Shown in pieces: positions 1 to 15,003 of a stretch of 64,000 nucleotides of DNA; position 1 is the stretch's first letter, and the number at the start of each line of letters is the position of its first letter. The DNA is from Arabidopsis thaliana (lineage: Eukaryota > Streptophyta > Magnoliopsida > Brassicales > Brassicaceae): NCBI RefSeq assembly GCF_000001735.4, contig NC_003076.8:2356001-2420000 (forward strand), given 5' to 3'. A model generated the notes under the pieces. The model was not told the origin of the DNA. It saw only the letters and a program-made list of their open reading frames with translations, and searched no databases. The position numbers and the translations under genes are program-made.

Positions 1-2012
<2,012 letters not shown>

Positions 2013-2417
2013 TTCAGTTGAATCCCCCTTATATACTCTGTTTCTTGCTTGCTCTGTTTTCCATTTTTTTTTTTTTGGTTTCATTGTTACTGAAAATCAT
2101 TGAGCTTTCCGAAATGGAAAAGGAAACAAATGGATTGAATAAAAACTAACAAATTGGAATAAAATATATGATTGGATTAAACGAGAGTTTCAAAGCAGAG
2201 GATGAAATATTCCAGGAAAAAAAAAGCCCAAATTTTAGTTTCATCAGTTGTGTGGCTTGCTACTTCATTATTATTATTATTAAAACACAAATAGTGAAAC
2301 CAAAACATTTATTAAAATCGGTTACATATTACTGGAATTCAATTTGAAGTTCTCAAAAAAATTGTTACATTTCCGTTAAAAGGTTCCATTTGTTAGATGA
2401 TCTAGTATTCCAATGTA
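2013..2417. other. Convergent intergenic stretch
   Basis: These 405 bp separate the 3' ends of GDH2 (plus) and the cyclin gene (minus). They should contain both 3' untranslated regions. I see only AT-rich sequence and an ATT microsatellite near 2269-2281. Confidence 0.6.
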
Positions 2418-3253
2418 TCAAACAGCACTGGTGACTTGACTATTACGATGATCTTCGTCGTACAAATTCTTTAGAAGATTCTTATGAAAACTTCTAACTA
2501 AAAAAGCAGGTTCCAAAAGTGGAGAGTACATCGTCCTCATAACCATCTCTCTTTGAAGTGAAGAACAATAGTCATTATAAGTAGAAATTGTCACATTCAA
2601 TTGGAATCCAATTCCAAATAAGAAGTCCAGCTCTAACAAGTTCATCTCCTCTGTGGTTATTCCTCCAACTTTCGCATAGAATGCATTATTGTAACACCTA
2701 TATTTTATAAAAATTCAGATAATATTTGTTAGAAAATTGTCAAGAAGAACAAAACAATTCTATAAAAACTTCAATTTAAACAAAGTTTTAACGTTAATTA
2801 ATGAAATGAACAAAACGAGAACAATTTTCACTCCAATTAAAAAGAATCATAACTTGTTTTTCTAACAAAGACGAGAACTTACAAGTCATCCATGAACTTA
2901 GCAGAGACCAAGACGCTGGTGATGATGAGTCTATGGACATTAGAGGAATCAATGGGCAACAATGGCTGCTTTTGTATGAACCGATCCAAATATATATACG
3001 CGACTATGTAACACGAGTCGCTGCAATCTGCGTACTTGAATATCCTCTCCATATAGCTTCTGATTGATATAGAAGGTTTGGTCACTGCATTGAAAGCTGA
3101 GATCCTCTTGTGCTCCCTGAACGGACGGCTCAGATCGTCGTTCGTCTCCGACACCCTTTGTAGAAGAGATGACATCGCCGTTATGACATTTGGCATGATC
3201 TCAGCCATTGGTTCTTGATCGTGAATCATCTTCTGATCAATCTGATAAGCCAT
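2418..3253 (-). CDS. CYCP4;3: P-type (PHO80-like) cyclin
   Basis: P-type cyclins are short, PHO80-like cyclins thought to pair with a cyclin-dependent kinase and to link cell cycle with nutrient status. Two exons on the minus strand (2883-3253, then 2418-2697) join through a GTAAGT donor inside a Leu codon to give 216 residues. The single cyclin box covers roughly residues 40-150, with YIVAYIYLDRF, the helix LIITSVLVSAKFMDD and a Gly-Gly-Ile/Glu-Met-Asn turn at the start of exon 2 typical of the family. There is no destruction box or PEST region, as expected for this class. A TATA box lies about 85 bp upstream. The second exon ends beside GDH2 in a convergent arrangement. Confidence 0.93.
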
Positions 3254-3334
3254 TGGATTTAGAGAGAGATGTGTAGGTTATTACATAGATTAAGTTTGTG
3301 TTGGTGTCTCCTCTTTTGCCTGTCGTTTTGGGTG

Positions 3335-3343
3335 TTTATATAG
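3335..3343 (-). promoter_or_regulatory. TATA box of the cyclin gene
   Basis: On the minus strand this reads ctatataaa, about 82 bp before the cyclin start codon, a normal plant TATA position with a short leader. Confidence 0.6.
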
Positions 3344-4843
3344 AATAAATAGTAGGACATGTATGTGTCATGCTAATGATTATTGGGTTCTCACTACAGA
3401 TTCTCCAAAGATTATCTCTTTTGATTAATGGTTTTATTGCAATTTTATTCTAAGCTCTAACCACTAAATTTGGACCATTTGGCTAACATATTGGAGACAC
3501 AATGTTTGTTTTAGATTAATAAAGTCATTAGGTAAGTATTATTTAATTAAAAACCCTTATAAAGGAAGATATTTTTCACATATATAAGATTTGTAAACAG
3601 AAAGCTTATGAAAGTAATGCATATTGGGTTGAATTTTGTTGCTTATAACTCACGTCGCTGAATTGGTTAGAACTTCGAACTGCAGAACATTAAAAGAAAA
3701 AATGTGAATAAGTAGTGTTACCATGAAGAATTTCTGTATTCGAGGTTTATGACCAAATTAAAAAGTCATAACTTAGAAGCATTAGTTACATCTTTTTTGA
3801 AGAGATGATAATAAATAAGATAATGCTAACTTGAGAGATTAGGTTTTCGTTAGGATAAAATTGGTTAACCACCAAACTAAAATCCCCCTTAATTTTGTTC
3901 TGACTTTCACTTTTCTTGTTGACTCTGCCAATGTGTATACTATTATTGTATACATTGAATAAATTTACCCTAATATTAAGGTATTAGTAGTATCTATGAT
4001 ATGCTGTTATGCTTAGAGGCAGCGTCACTAAAAGCGCCATGTGGCGGAGTGATGAGCCAGGACCAAGGTGCTAAACACGTTAAAGAGTAATGAGCAACAT
4101 GTTGTCTATATTCAAAGATTTGTGAAATGTTTAAGATCACTGAATCTTAATGTCTCTTTCACTTCTCATTATTATTATTTTTTTCGGGTATCTTATAATC
4201 CGGATCTGATGCTCAAGAACATTGCCTGTTAATGATTTAGATGATTATTATATCACGTCTTATATTTTGAATGTGAAAGAAATTGATATGGTTAAACCGA
4301 GAAGAGACAACACAAAATCCTATACAGATTAGAAATTGGTGAAGTAATCTTTACAGACTCACTTAATCAGATTTACTCGATATAAAGACAAATCTTTGAC
4401 ATGACACTAAACAATCTCTAAAAATCTATCCAAATGCACTGAACACTCTGTTCCACCACATAGAACAACTTTCCTCACGAACAAAACTCACGAAACAATG
4501 GAATGGGTTTATCAATGCTTCTTGATTCGTTCATGAGGCTAAAATATGGGCTTCTTACGGATGGCCCAAATGATATAAGAATAAACAAAAAATAGAGATA
4601 ACGGCCCAAAATAATAGTAGAAAGAGAGAGGAGTACTAATGACTTATTCAAATATTTATTAGTTGAATTTGGAGTAACGAAAAGAATTTCACAAAGGTGA
4701 GATGATCCCACATCTTTTATTATGTATGATGAGATGACAAGTACATATAAACACACGCACACACACAAACCAACAAAGCAACAGGTAAAGAGGTCCTCTG
4801 GGAGAATCCTCTGTTTTGGGAGAAGAGGAACAAAGGCTTTTGA
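3344..4843. other. AT-rich spacer between the cyclin and PMSR2
   Basis: I find no convincing gene here. It should hold the promoter of the cyclin gene at its left end and the PMSR2 3' untranslated region at its right end. A CA/CACA-rich run occurs near 4750-4767. Confidence 0.5.
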
Positions 4844-5885
4844 TTAGCCATAGCAGCGGATAGGGTCCTTGCAGCTCTTTGCAGGTGATTGAGCGTTTCC
4901 ATGCATCCCACCTTTGACAAGGTACTGCTGATGGTATTCTTCAGCTTTGTAGAATTTCTTTGCCGGTAAGATCTCAGTCACAATCTTATCCTCCAGTTTT
5001 TTCTGCTCTTTCTCTAGAGACTCGCGTGCTAGTTTCTCTTGCTCCGGTGTGTAGAAATATATACCTGATCGGTATTGTGCTCCCAAAAGTTCTCCCTGCA
5101 ACAGTTTAAAGATCGGTTAGGAATTGAACGTTGTCAAGATCACATTCACTATGAAAGCTATAATTGAGGACAATGACAAGCACCATCAAATTTCATTTCA
5201 AGATAAGAACACAAATTCAGTTTAACCATTACCATATACATGTCTCTACACTACTACAGAAACCAAAACAATCGGAAGATGGAAATAACAAGAAGATTCC
5301 ACCCCAAAAAAAGTCAACTAGAAGTCAACATTCTTGAGAAGCCACTGAAAGCAGAGCAAGTCTCAAGACTCATAAATTTGACCAGAAATTAACAAAATTA
5401 GACACTAAAACACTAGATCCTCTGGTAATCAAACAGAAAATTTAGAAAAGAAACCAACAAATCGAAACAAGAATCGATACCTGACGATTCAAGGTGGTAG
5501 GATTATGTCTAGACCAAAACAAATCAAGAAGTGTCTCATAAGTGCATTCTTTAGGATCATATTGAACCCTGACAACTTCTGCATGGTTCGTGGTGTTCGT
5601 ACAGACATCTTCATAAGACGGATTGTGAGAGATCCCATGAGTGTAACCGACCTCAGTCACGGTCACGCCAGGGATTCTCTGGAAAGCAAGCTCCACTCCC
5701 CAGAAACAACCGGCGGCGAACTCAGCAAACTCGTTTCCCGGCGCCGGAACATCGTTGTCTGGCTCTTGAGCTATCGGAGAAGGAACAATCGCAGGTTTGT
5801 CAGCTACTTGAGGAGGCTCCTGAGCTACCGGAGAAGGAGAAGTTTCCACTACTTGAGGTTCCTGAGTTTTCAGAGAAGAATCCAT
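4844..5885 (-). CDS. PMSR2: Peptide methionine sulfoxide reductase A (MsrA)
   Basis: MsrA reduces the S-epimer of methionine sulfoxide in proteins, using a catalytic cysteine regenerated through C-terminal cysteines and thioredoxin. Two minus-strand exons (5481-5885, 4844-5095) join exactly between codons to give 218 residues. The catalytic GCFWG motif has its Cys at residue 60; the C-terminus ends CKDPIRCYG with resolving cysteines. The first 50 residues are a Pro/Gln/Glu/Val-rich tail with a repeated SPxAQEP motif and no transit-peptide character, which suggests a cytosolic enzyme. It is a tandem duplicate of the next gene: the splice position is the same and exon 2 has the same length (252 nt). 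Confidence 0.95.
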
Positions 5886-5926
5886 TGTTAAGTGTATTGT
5901 TTGATGATGAGACCTCGGGAAGCTCG

Positions 5927-5940
5927 TTTATATATATAAA
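5927..5940 (-). promoter_or_regulatory. TATA box of PMSR2
   Basis: A tttatatatataaa run lies about 42 bp upstream of the PMSR2 start codon on the minus strand. It would imply a very short leader. Confidence 0.5.
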
Positions 5941-6759
5941 GAAGCTAGTCAGAGATTAACACCTAAAAATCATCGCTAAATAGGAATATTCATATTTCAA
6001 TGTAAGTAGTATTTGACACACAAGAAAAATACATTCAATCAATACTATGTGTAGCATTTATAATTTGGTCAAATTGTTAATGAATAATGGATATATTACG
6101 CGTCATTTCTTTTATTGTATATAGAAATACTGTATCAACTATCTATTTAAAAAAAAAATCCAACAACCATCATTATAATTTGGAAACATAATTCAAAAAA
6201 ATTGGTTGGTCTGAAATTATTTAGATCAATTCGTATTTGAGAAAGACAATCTATAGATTGGTCAGATATAATATTGATCAAAACTTGGAAAACATGTGTT
6301 TATGAAATGACTTTTGATACCGTTCACATTTTTTTTGGGTCAATTACTCAACTAGCTAGTTCTAAGCTCTATTATATGAACTATGAAGGATGACTTAATA
6401 ATAAACAATCATGCAAGTATGCAACTTGTAGGTTGGTGGGCACGTTTGTTTATGCAATCAAAACTAGAGAATCATTACTCTAATAAAGGAATGGCCCTCC
6501 AACACTCTTTTTTTTTTTTTTTTTCGTTGGCTACATTTACCATGTTGATGGCTTTTTAGATCTAGTAAGGATCGCAATGATTATTTGGTTTATGTTTATA
6601 GAGTATAACATCAATATTACAACATTGCGAATGAAATTCCAAAGAAGTAGTTACATAGCGTGTGAACAACTTAGTCAAGTTTTACACAATCTATTTGACA
6701 CACAAGTCCTTTGATGCTAAGTCCTCTGTTTTCGGAGAGGGACAGAGGAAAGCAGCTTA
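5941..6759. other. Spacer between the tandem MsrA genes
   Basis: AT-rich, with poly-T at 6508-6524. It should hold the PMSR2 promoter and PMSR3 3' untranslated region. No gene is seen. Confidence 0.5.
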
Positions 6760-8286
6760 TTAGCCGTAACAGCGGATTGGGTCGTTGCAGCCTTTGGCAG
6801 TGGATTGCCCTTGGCCAAACCGCCCACCTTTTGACAGATACTGTTGATGATGCTCTTCAGCTCTGTAGAATTTCTTAGCTGGCAAGATTTCAGTCATGAT
6901 CTTTCTCTCCATTTGTTGCTGGTGACGTTCAAGTGACTCACGGGCTAGTTTCTCCTGCTCGGGTGTGTAGAAGTATATTCCAGATCTGTATTGGGTTCCC
7001 ACGTCATTTCCCTGATCACAGCAAAGTCATAAATCAAAGTATCAATTTAGCATGGAAGTAGGCTGCCGAGAAAACTGAGTACTTAAACTAAAATTATGAT
7101 AGTAAACACAGAGAATTCAAACTCATGAGATAAACAGTCATAAGACTGGTCAGTATATGCTATTGAAAGTCAGAGAAGATGCAAATGTAAATTGTCGGAA
7201 AAAAGCATAAATAGGATTTTTTTTCATCATAATACACAAGGTTAACATCATCGAGATAGTTGTCCCGAGTTTGCAACAACAGAAATTGCTAAAACCATAT
7301 AACCTAAACAGACCGCTTACGATTTGGTTTCGTACATGCGTAGAATTTGAGAATACTTCGCTATGAACCCCAACGAGATAATTTGACTATAAGCTAGTGA
7401 ATTTCTCAAACAAAACTAGCAGAAACTTGCATATGATTATAGTTCTCTGCGCACAGATGCAAGACAAATGATAAGCCAAACTAACATCAATATAAACAAA
7501 CATGAAATCCAATGCTAATCAATGATCATGAACAGAACAAGAAGAACCTCTCTGAAATCCGTATCTCTACCTCAATTAAAAAGGGAGCAACAGGGGAGAG
7601 ATTACAGAGCTACTACATAATCTGGATCATACTAAGATCAACGACCAAAGTTACCAACTCAAGCCTCATAATTCAACAAAAATCAAGATTCAATATCATT
7701 TCCTTCCTCATATTCTACTTAGATGATCAAGGTTCCAAATTTAAAAAGTTTCAAAGTAAAGACTGGTGATGAAAATCAGAAAGCTATCAGATTTGAGAAA
7801 AATCAAGAAATCCCCAAAGCACAACAGACTCAGGCACATCCCAATAGATTCAATAATCCTAAAGACAGAATCTTTCTCAATCCCCGAACTTGAAAGGTTA
7901 AAACTTTCAACTCTTGGATCCAAAAATACCTGGCGATTCAAAGTGGTGGGATCATGCCTAGACCAGAACAAATCAAGCAGAGACTCATAGGTGCAATCGT
8001 TAAGATCATATTGAACCCTAACAACCTCCGAATGGCCTGTGGTACCAGAACAAACATCTCCGTATGAAGGATTGTCTACGGTCCCTTGGGTGTATCCAGC
8101 CTCGGTCTGAGTCACCCCTGGGACTCTCTGAAACGCCAGCTCGACACCCCAGAAACATCCAGCTCCGAATTGGGCAAACTGATTCCCCGGCGCCGGTGTG
8201 TCATCGTCATTTCCCTGAGCGATCGGAGAAGGATCCATATTGGTTTGCCCACTTGATCCCAAACCCAATCTGTTGAGTATGTTCAT
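6760..8286 (-). CDS. PMSR3: Peptide methionine sulfoxide reductase A (MsrA)
   Basis: A second MsrA with the same reaction as its neighbour. Minus-strand exons 7930-8286 and 6760-7011 give 202 residues. The catalytic GCFWG Cys is at residue 44 and the C-terminus ends CNDPIRCYG. The intron is much longer than in PMSR2 (918 against 385 bp). The chosen start gives MNILNRLG, which fits the length I recall for this protein. An in-frame ATG at 8391 would add 35 residues rich in Ser, Leu, Phe, Thr and Arg that look like a possible targeting peptide, so a longer form cannot be excluded. The N-terminal tail retains the SPIAQ motif shared with PMSR2. Confidence 0.94.
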
Positions 8287-8826
8287 TGAGAAATTTCTAA
8301 AGAGAGATATGAACAGAGGAGAGGAGAGAGATGCTGCGAAACTCAAGACGTGTCTTCCGGTAACTAGCGTTTGCGTTTTGGTAGCGATCACGATTAGATA
8401 GTGATAACCACAACTTTTAATCGCAGTGAATCATCTGTGATATAGATACGGTCAAACGGTGAATTTACTACACCGAACCAGATAAAATTACCTAAAATAT
8501 AAACCGATATCGGTTATTTTTTGAATTTTCCGCTATCGAATCGAACAAATACAAATTCAATGTAGTCAAAGAATCTAATTCCTTTTTTTTTATTATACAT
8601 TGATTGATTAATAACTTTAAGCATAACGTTGTTTACATGTCATTTTTGTAAGAAATTTGCTGAGCAAACAAAACGAAATTTGTATAACGAACCAAAAATT
8701 TAGGTTTTAATTTGGTCATGAACTCAAACAAAAATAAAGAAATTCAACAAATAAATACTCTCACTCATTATAGGGCAAATATGAATACACATATACATGA
8801 AAACACTTATTATAGATAGTTTTTAA
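8287..8826. other. Spacer between PMSR3 and the plantacyanin-like gene
   Basis: PMSR3 leader and promoter on the left, AT-rich 3' region of the next minus-strand gene on the right. No TATA box or other element stands out. Confidence 0.45.
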
Positions 8827-9536
8827 TCAGCAAAACCATATGAATGGAAAAGCAAAAACCATAAAATATACAAAAATTCCCATGGTACCCCTCCAACCGC
8901 TGTCGCCAACAAAACGGGCGGCTGAGCTAGCGACTCCGGTCGCAGGGTTATTCTTTTTAGAAGATGGTTGAAGAATCCCTGAAGTGGCGGCTTGGGGAGA
9001 TCCCACGGGAGCCTGAGATGGGCCATTGCCTTCAACATTGACTAGTAACCTCATACCGGCGAAGCAATGGAGCCTATTACCGCATACAAAGAACCGGTTT
9101 CCCGGTTTGGAAAGAGCAACGGTCGTGTTCCCGTTTGTGAACGTCCGGATCGCATCTGTTGTGTTGCAATTTTGGTAGTTGTCTTTAGCCACTTCGTATA
9201 CACTATGCGTCGATGAGTATTGGAACACTTGCAAAAACATTATACACATAATTAATTAGACTAATTAGTTCATTAAGGGAAACTGTAAATTAATTTGAGT
9301 TTTTAATTATGTAGTATATATATAGTTGGATGAAGCCAACATGATCAAAGATACTTACTTAGAACATCACCAGGAGAGAATCGCTTGCCTGAAGTCCAAG
9401 ACTCGAGATCGGAGCTTATGTCCCAACCGGAGCTGTCTCCTACAAAGTATGTCGTTGCGTTACATCTTCTTATTACTACAACCCCAAATATGATGCAGAG
9501 ATTGAAAAGAAATTGTATCTTCGACGTCTTCTTCAT
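8827..9536 (-). CDS. Plantacyanin/phytocyanin-like GPI-anchored protein
   Basis: Phytocyanins are small secreted blue-copper-fold proteins at the cell surface; many are GPI-anchored. Minus-strand exons 9359-9536 and 8827-9227 join inside a Met codon (GDVLMFQYSS) to give 192 residues. A signal peptide covers about residues 1-27. The cupredoxin domain (about 28-130) has the candidate copper ligands: His in STHSV, Cys in FFVC, His in RLHC and Met in FAGM, so copper binding is plausible. Two further cysteines can form the family disulfide. A Pro/Ser/Ala-rich linker and a hydrophobic C-terminal tail (IFVYFMVFAFPF) fit a GPI signal. I recognise it as AT5G07475. Confidence 0.9.
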
Positions 9537-9643
9537 AGTGCACGCTGTTTGTATTTTCTCAATAAATTGCGTTTAATTTTCTTGTATTGCTATAGTTGTC
9601 TATATGCATATGTGTGAATGGAATTATGGAAATATATATGTTT

Positions 9644-9650
9644 TTATATA
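9644..9650 (-). promoter_or_regulatory. TATA box of the plantacyanin-like gene
   Basis: tatataa on the minus strand, about 108 bp upstream of the start codon. Confidence 0.5.
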
Positions 9651-11077
9651 AGGCATAGGTTAAGGTTGCTCATTGGTGGATAACCTAACTTCACAACCAC
9701 CACAACATATATGATCTGCTTTGTTCCCTATAGCCTTTTTTTTGTTCTTAACAAATTTTTCGTGTTTCACAATTCATATGATTCATATGCTGTTAGTTAA
9801 AGTCCACAACCCTAAAATGGTTAAATCTTGATGGAGATATTGAAGCAGTAATTCATATTTATTTTTTGTTCTTGATTGCACAACATACAAATATAGGGAA
9901 GATTTTAATGGCCAGTAAATAATGCTTGTATTTATATATGATCTTGTGGAATGGTGATATTAGTTGTTATGTACTTTTCCTTTTCTCGAAAATACTTGCA
10001 GAGGGCTTGGAATTGGCATTGAAGGGGTGTTGAACCATAACTCCTCGACTAATCCTGAGTGTTTCTCTTTACCAAACCTACCTAATAATATGCGTCCAGA
10101 GAATTTCCCTTGTAACACTTTTTATAGTTGTTGGAGCATCAGAACTAGAACATGTATGATCGAAAAATTATACTAGATATATGGTTTAGCCTTTTGGGAT
10201 AAAAAGTTAAAATATAGTCGAATTTTTAAAACATGTACAAGAAAACAATTCTTTTTGTCCTAAAATATAATTTCTAGGATGAACATTTTGTTTGCAACTT
10301 TTATTTACGTATTACGTATTTATAAATTAACTAATATACCCAACGAAAAATAGTACTAATACTGTATATCACTAGAAGCTAGGTAGTTGTATTTCGATGA
10401 AAAATCGATGTAATATTATTTCTTAATTGCTAGTTGTGTTAAATTATGATTGAAAATTCTCATTTTAATGTCAGTGACAATGTGACATCAGACATTTTTT
10501 TGTCTTTCCCAAAGGAAGATAAATGCCCATTGCATGAAGGAACCCGGCGCAATACATTTTACCTAGACCTTACGCATGACCGTATATAACAATTTCATTA
10601 TTATTTTTACAGAATTGTTACAACTCAAACGACATATATATCGAATTTATCTGTACATGCATTCACATATGTGTCCAACATATTTATGAAGGCTTGAAAT
10701 CCGGACAAGAGGATGCTTTTTTGCGGAAAGCTTCTTTTTGTTTTTTAGTAGTTGGGACTATGAATGAGATCGAAGTCTCCATTTAAAAATTAAATCCATG
10801 TTAGTGTTCCTACTTCCTACTATATCCCAACATCTTATTAATATCCCTCGTCATATATGAATTTGGACATTCTTATACATTTCGTACAACATATGGATGT
10901 TCATTATATTATCATTTTGATAATAAAGTTTAGTTTCTTATTGGTACACGATAAACAATTGACAGTTACACATGCTCTAGATATTCCAAAAAGGAAGAAT
11001 AATAATTTAGTATTCGACCGTCATATTTTAATATATAACTCCGAAATATCAATAAACGACTACAAGCCTACAAACCT
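9651..11077. other. Divergent intergenic region
   Basis: This 1.4 kb region lies between the divergent plantacyanin-like and KUOX1 genes and should contain both promoters. Short open frames are present (for example 9964-10176), but none has a recognisable domain or plausible splice partners. Confidence 0.45.
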
Positions 11078-11085
11078 TATATATA
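11078..11085 (+). promoter_or_regulatory. TATA box of KUOX1
   Basis: tatatata followed by gagg, about 82 bp upstream of the start codon. Confidence 0.6.
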
Positions 11086-11166
11086 GAGGAGCCACTCACA
11101 CTTTCATTTTAGTTATCCCTTCACAATATTAACCGATTTCTCAACACTCAAATTCAAATACCAATA

Positions 11167-13554
11167 ATGGAGAAAGGTGAGGATTCAAGCACATTCAAAA
11201 TGGGGAATTCTGCACAAGAGAGGAGTTTACCGTATGTACCTGACTGTTACGTCGTCCCGCCTTCTAGCAAACCATGTGACTCAAATTCCGGAATCGTACC
11301 CACTATCGATGTTTCTCGGCTGAAAGGGGGAGATGATGAACGTCGAGGGGTTATTCAGGAGCTAAGTTTGGCATGTCAACATCTTGGTTTTTTTCAAGTA
11401 AGCTATTTTACAAGTAAATTCATATAACTTTGAGTTTTTTTCCGAAATTTTGGTTGCAAGGAAACTGCTTTTTCATCCACTTTTTGTTTCTTTTTATCAA
11501 CGATATATGTAATGTAGAAGTTTGCTTACATTTGATAACCACGGATTCAACATAGTATTAACATACATATAGTTCGTGTCATTATTTAAAATCACGTTAA
11601 ATCAGCTCTCGTATTCGTTGAAATCAAAATATCAGCTGTGTTAGTAACGTGACGTGGCTGTCACATGCCGGGGGTCTAAATGTAGTTTCTGGTTAATTGG
11701 CTCCAAAATATTTCAACATTTTCCGGTATATCCTTCCACTCTAACTGATTCATTTTTTCCATTCTTTTTGTCCGATGAATATATTAGATAGTGAACCATG
11801 GAATCAACCAGAACATACTAGATGACGCCTTGGAGGTTGCGAATAGCTTCTTCGAGCTGCCGGCGAAGGAGAAGAAACAGTTTATGTCAAACGATGTCTA
11901 CGCACCGGTTCGGTACAGTACGAGTCTCAAGGACGGTTTGGACACGATCCAATTCTGGAGGATTTTTCTAAAGCACTATGCACATCCTCTTCATCGTTGG
12001 ATTCATCTTTGGCCAGAGAATCCACCCGGATACAGGTATTACATGTCACTGATTAGGTCATACTTATACATTGCATCTACAAAATATAGCGGCAGATTTT
12101 GTCTTTTTTCTTGACGTGCATCTAATGAACTGAATCACCTGGACCGTCCTAACTAAGGTAAGGTTTAAGAAATCCTTTGTTTTACTTGCAACCCTTCACT
12201 TATCATTTTTCTTTTTTTCTTTTTTTGTCCTTATGTTAAAAACAATAAAATAATATATGAATATATATTAAAATACTGAATAAGCTTTATGCAATAGACA
12301 TTTTTAGTCAATTTAATTTCTTATCAAATATGATCGTCTAAATTTAAAGAGCTAATTTTCTCTTTGCACTATATATTTAATTTAGTACGTAATAACATCG
12401 TTAAGTTACCTAACAGTTAATTTATTCTTAACTTTCTTTCTTTTTTCTAATTGATTAAAAAATATCACATATCTTCCCTGTTTTTTTGTTTTTTGTACGT
12501 GGTACTCTTTTTTGTTTTTGTTCTCTAACATAGAACACGGTTTTGTTTTTCTTTCTAACCTATGGGTTTTATGATTAAAAAAAAAAAAAAAACAGTTTTG
12601 TTGCCTGTGTATTAAAGAAATTTAGAACTGACTTAAAAATAAACTATTTCATGATTTGACCATCTTTTATCTTAATTTATTTTATATAATGGAATAGGTT
12701 GAGGATTTACATTGTATAATTAAGAAAGACATAATTACTGTTCTGTTTTGTTTTACGTTTTTTAGACCATGTCTATCACATTTTGCAAGTACTAATCGTC
12801 TATTATACGTATTTAAGTACACACACGTGTTTGCGTTTTTGTGAATAATTCAGGGAAAAAATGGGAAAGTTCTGCGAGGAAGTGAGGAAACTATCGATAG
12901 AGTTAATGGGAGCAATAACGGAAAGCCTAGGTCTAGGGAGAGACTACCTGTCGTCTCGGATGGACGAAAACGGCATGCAAGTCATGACAGTTAACTGCTA
13001 TCCACCCTGTCCGGACCCTGAGACGGCGCTAGGCCTGCCGCCGCATTCAGACTATAGTTGCATCACCCTCCTTCTACAGAACTTGGACGGTCTCAAGATC
13101 TTCGATCCAATGGCTCACGGTGGATCTGGCCGTTGGGTTGGTGTCCCACAAGTCACAGGTGTACTTAAGGTGCGTTTCAACTGTACCGGTTTAGACGTAA
13201 ACAGAAATAATTGAAACGTTTAGATCCAAAACAAAAAATGTAATCACCATGCATCTTCGCTCTTTTTTCTTTATTTAGGTCCATATTGGTGACCATGTGG
13301 AAGTTCTAAGCAATGGATTATACAAGAGCATCGTTCATAAAGTCACTTTGAATGAAGAGAAGACGAGAATCTCTCTCGCGAGCTTGCATAGCTTGGGTAT
13401 GGACGATAAGATGAGTGTACCGCGCGAATTGGTTAACGATGAAAATCCGGTTCGGTATAAAGAGAGCAGCTTTAACGATTTTCTTGATTTTCTTGTCAAA
13501 AATGACATTTCTCAAGGGGATAGGTTTATTGACACTCTCAGAATCAAGGACTGA
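11167..13554 (+). CDS. KUOX1: 2-oxoglutarate/Fe(II)-dependent dioxygenase
   Basis: A member of the plant 2-oxoglutarate-dependent dioxygenase superfamily (DOXC-type), soluble and specialised-metabolism-like; the substrate cannot be told from sequence. Four exons (11167-11397, 11788-12035, 12854-13169, 13279-13554) give 356 residues. The N-terminal DIOX_N domain contains IPTIDVS-like and VNHGI motifs. The jelly-roll core has the iron ligands HSD (about His224 and Asp226) and a distal His in SIVHKV (about 285). The 2-oxoglutarate-binding RxS is in KTRISLAS (about Arg295). Residue numbers are estimates from my splicing. I recognise it as AT5G07480, reported as induced by karrikins. The 818 bp second intron is AT-rich and empty. 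Confidence 0.9.
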
Positions 13555-14247
13555 TTAAGAGGACAATAAAATAAATACAGAATAAGAATAAAGGACTGAT
13601 CAGGTCTTAGCCCGGTTTGGTTTGGTACACGGTATGACTCAGTCCATGTCCTTTTGGCGTTTAACCTGTGATAACGTGGAGATGTATATCAGAGACATAT
13701 ATACGTGTTAAATTGTAATGTAAGATATATAATTAGCATATCATTCTCTCGATTTCCAAATATTCATTGAAATCAAAATACCACCCAAATATGTATGTGC
13801 GCGTCTAATTTAGATTATTTTTATTAAATATTTTTCTATTTACAAATAGAAGAAAAGAAATATAATATGCATGGTTAATTGGTTTTTTTTTTTAAACATA
13901 AATATTTTAAAAACATAAACCCTTTAAAAAAAAAAACCTTTAAAAAAAAACATAAATATATGTATATAATAATTCGAAAAAATCTACGTAATTAATAACG
14001 AGTGAGATTCATTCAAGAATTTTGACAAAGTCCTAACATCGATCTGGTCCATCTGTATTTACCAAAGGCGTAGGCCCTAAATTCGCCACCAAATATTTAA
14101 TAAATTTTTAAGGGGTGTTTGTTTAGTAAAGAATTACGATTTTTATCTGATTTGACACAAAAGTATCTTTTAGCCTTAATTCGTTACGTTGTAAAGACAC
14201 TGATCCAATCCCTTCTACACAACAAGATCGGATTATATAGACCCAAT
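13555..14247. other. Spacer downstream of KUOX1
   Basis: AT-rich, with A-tracts at 13926-13951. It should hold the KUOX1 3' region and the promoter of the next gene. Nothing else is seen. Confidence 0.45.
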
Positions 14248-15003
14248 ATGTACAGATCCGCGAGCTGGAACCGTGTGACCGAGGATTACTCGGTGCCTTG
14301 GTCCGCACCAAAGGGATTATGGAAGGGCTTAGACGAAGACGAGCCGGCTCCATACGATCCCACTGGCCAAGAGATGACTAAGAAAGAGAAGTCACGTACC
14401 AAGTTTGCTGAAAACGCCGTTCACATAATCCCTTTTGTCCTTCTTGCTTGTGCTCTCGTCCTTTGGTTCTTCTCTAATCCAGGTTTGTTTACAATTATAC
14501 ACATTGTGTCCCTATTCATGATCTTAGGCTATCATATATATTTGCTCGATTCTCTATGCGTGCAAACAAACCATCTATTTGAGAATGTTGCATCTTCTAG
14601 TCTTTTTGATCCAGTTATTTACTTGTGATAGAAGGCCATGAATCAAGTTTCCTTAAACACATAATCTTTCTTTTTTAAAATCAATTCGGAACTCACATGA
14701 TAGATATGTGTAACGTACATACATATTTGATACTCTTAAGTAGATTTGTAGCGTCAAATAAAATGATTGCACATTTTTTTACGTATAGATGTAGATGTTG
14801 GGGTGAAAGGGGACTCCATTGCGGCTAGGATTGAAGGATTAACGATCGAAGGAGACATTGACAATGACAGCGACGGAACTCAGACCGGATTCTTAGGAGC
14901 CGCCACAGAGGTCGGACATTCAAAAAATAAACTAAAACGCGAGGCTAATAAACGCAATCGGAGGATACAAGCTTCAAGGAAAGTGATGAAAGGTTTTTAT
15001 TAA
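14248..15003 (+). CDS. Small single-pass membrane protein of unknown function
   Basis: Two exons (14248-14482, 14789-15003) join inside an Asp codon to give 149 residues. Residues 1-50 are polar with an aromatic/Pro motif (YSVPWSAPKGLW) and an acidic DEDEPAPYDP stretch. One strongly hydrophobic segment (about residues 56-76, IIPFVLLACALVLWFF) should span a membrane. After it comes an acidic part (EGDIDNDSDG) and a basic Lys/Arg/Asn tail. The first ATG matching the conserved-looking MYRSASWN start was chosen; the frame is open further upstream without an ATG. I recognise the position as AT5G07490 and know no function for it. Confidence 0.75.

Noticed and set aside
9964-10176. Small frame in the plantacyanin/KUOX1 spacer
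   Set aside because: No domain, no acceptable gene structure, and promoter-like surroundings.
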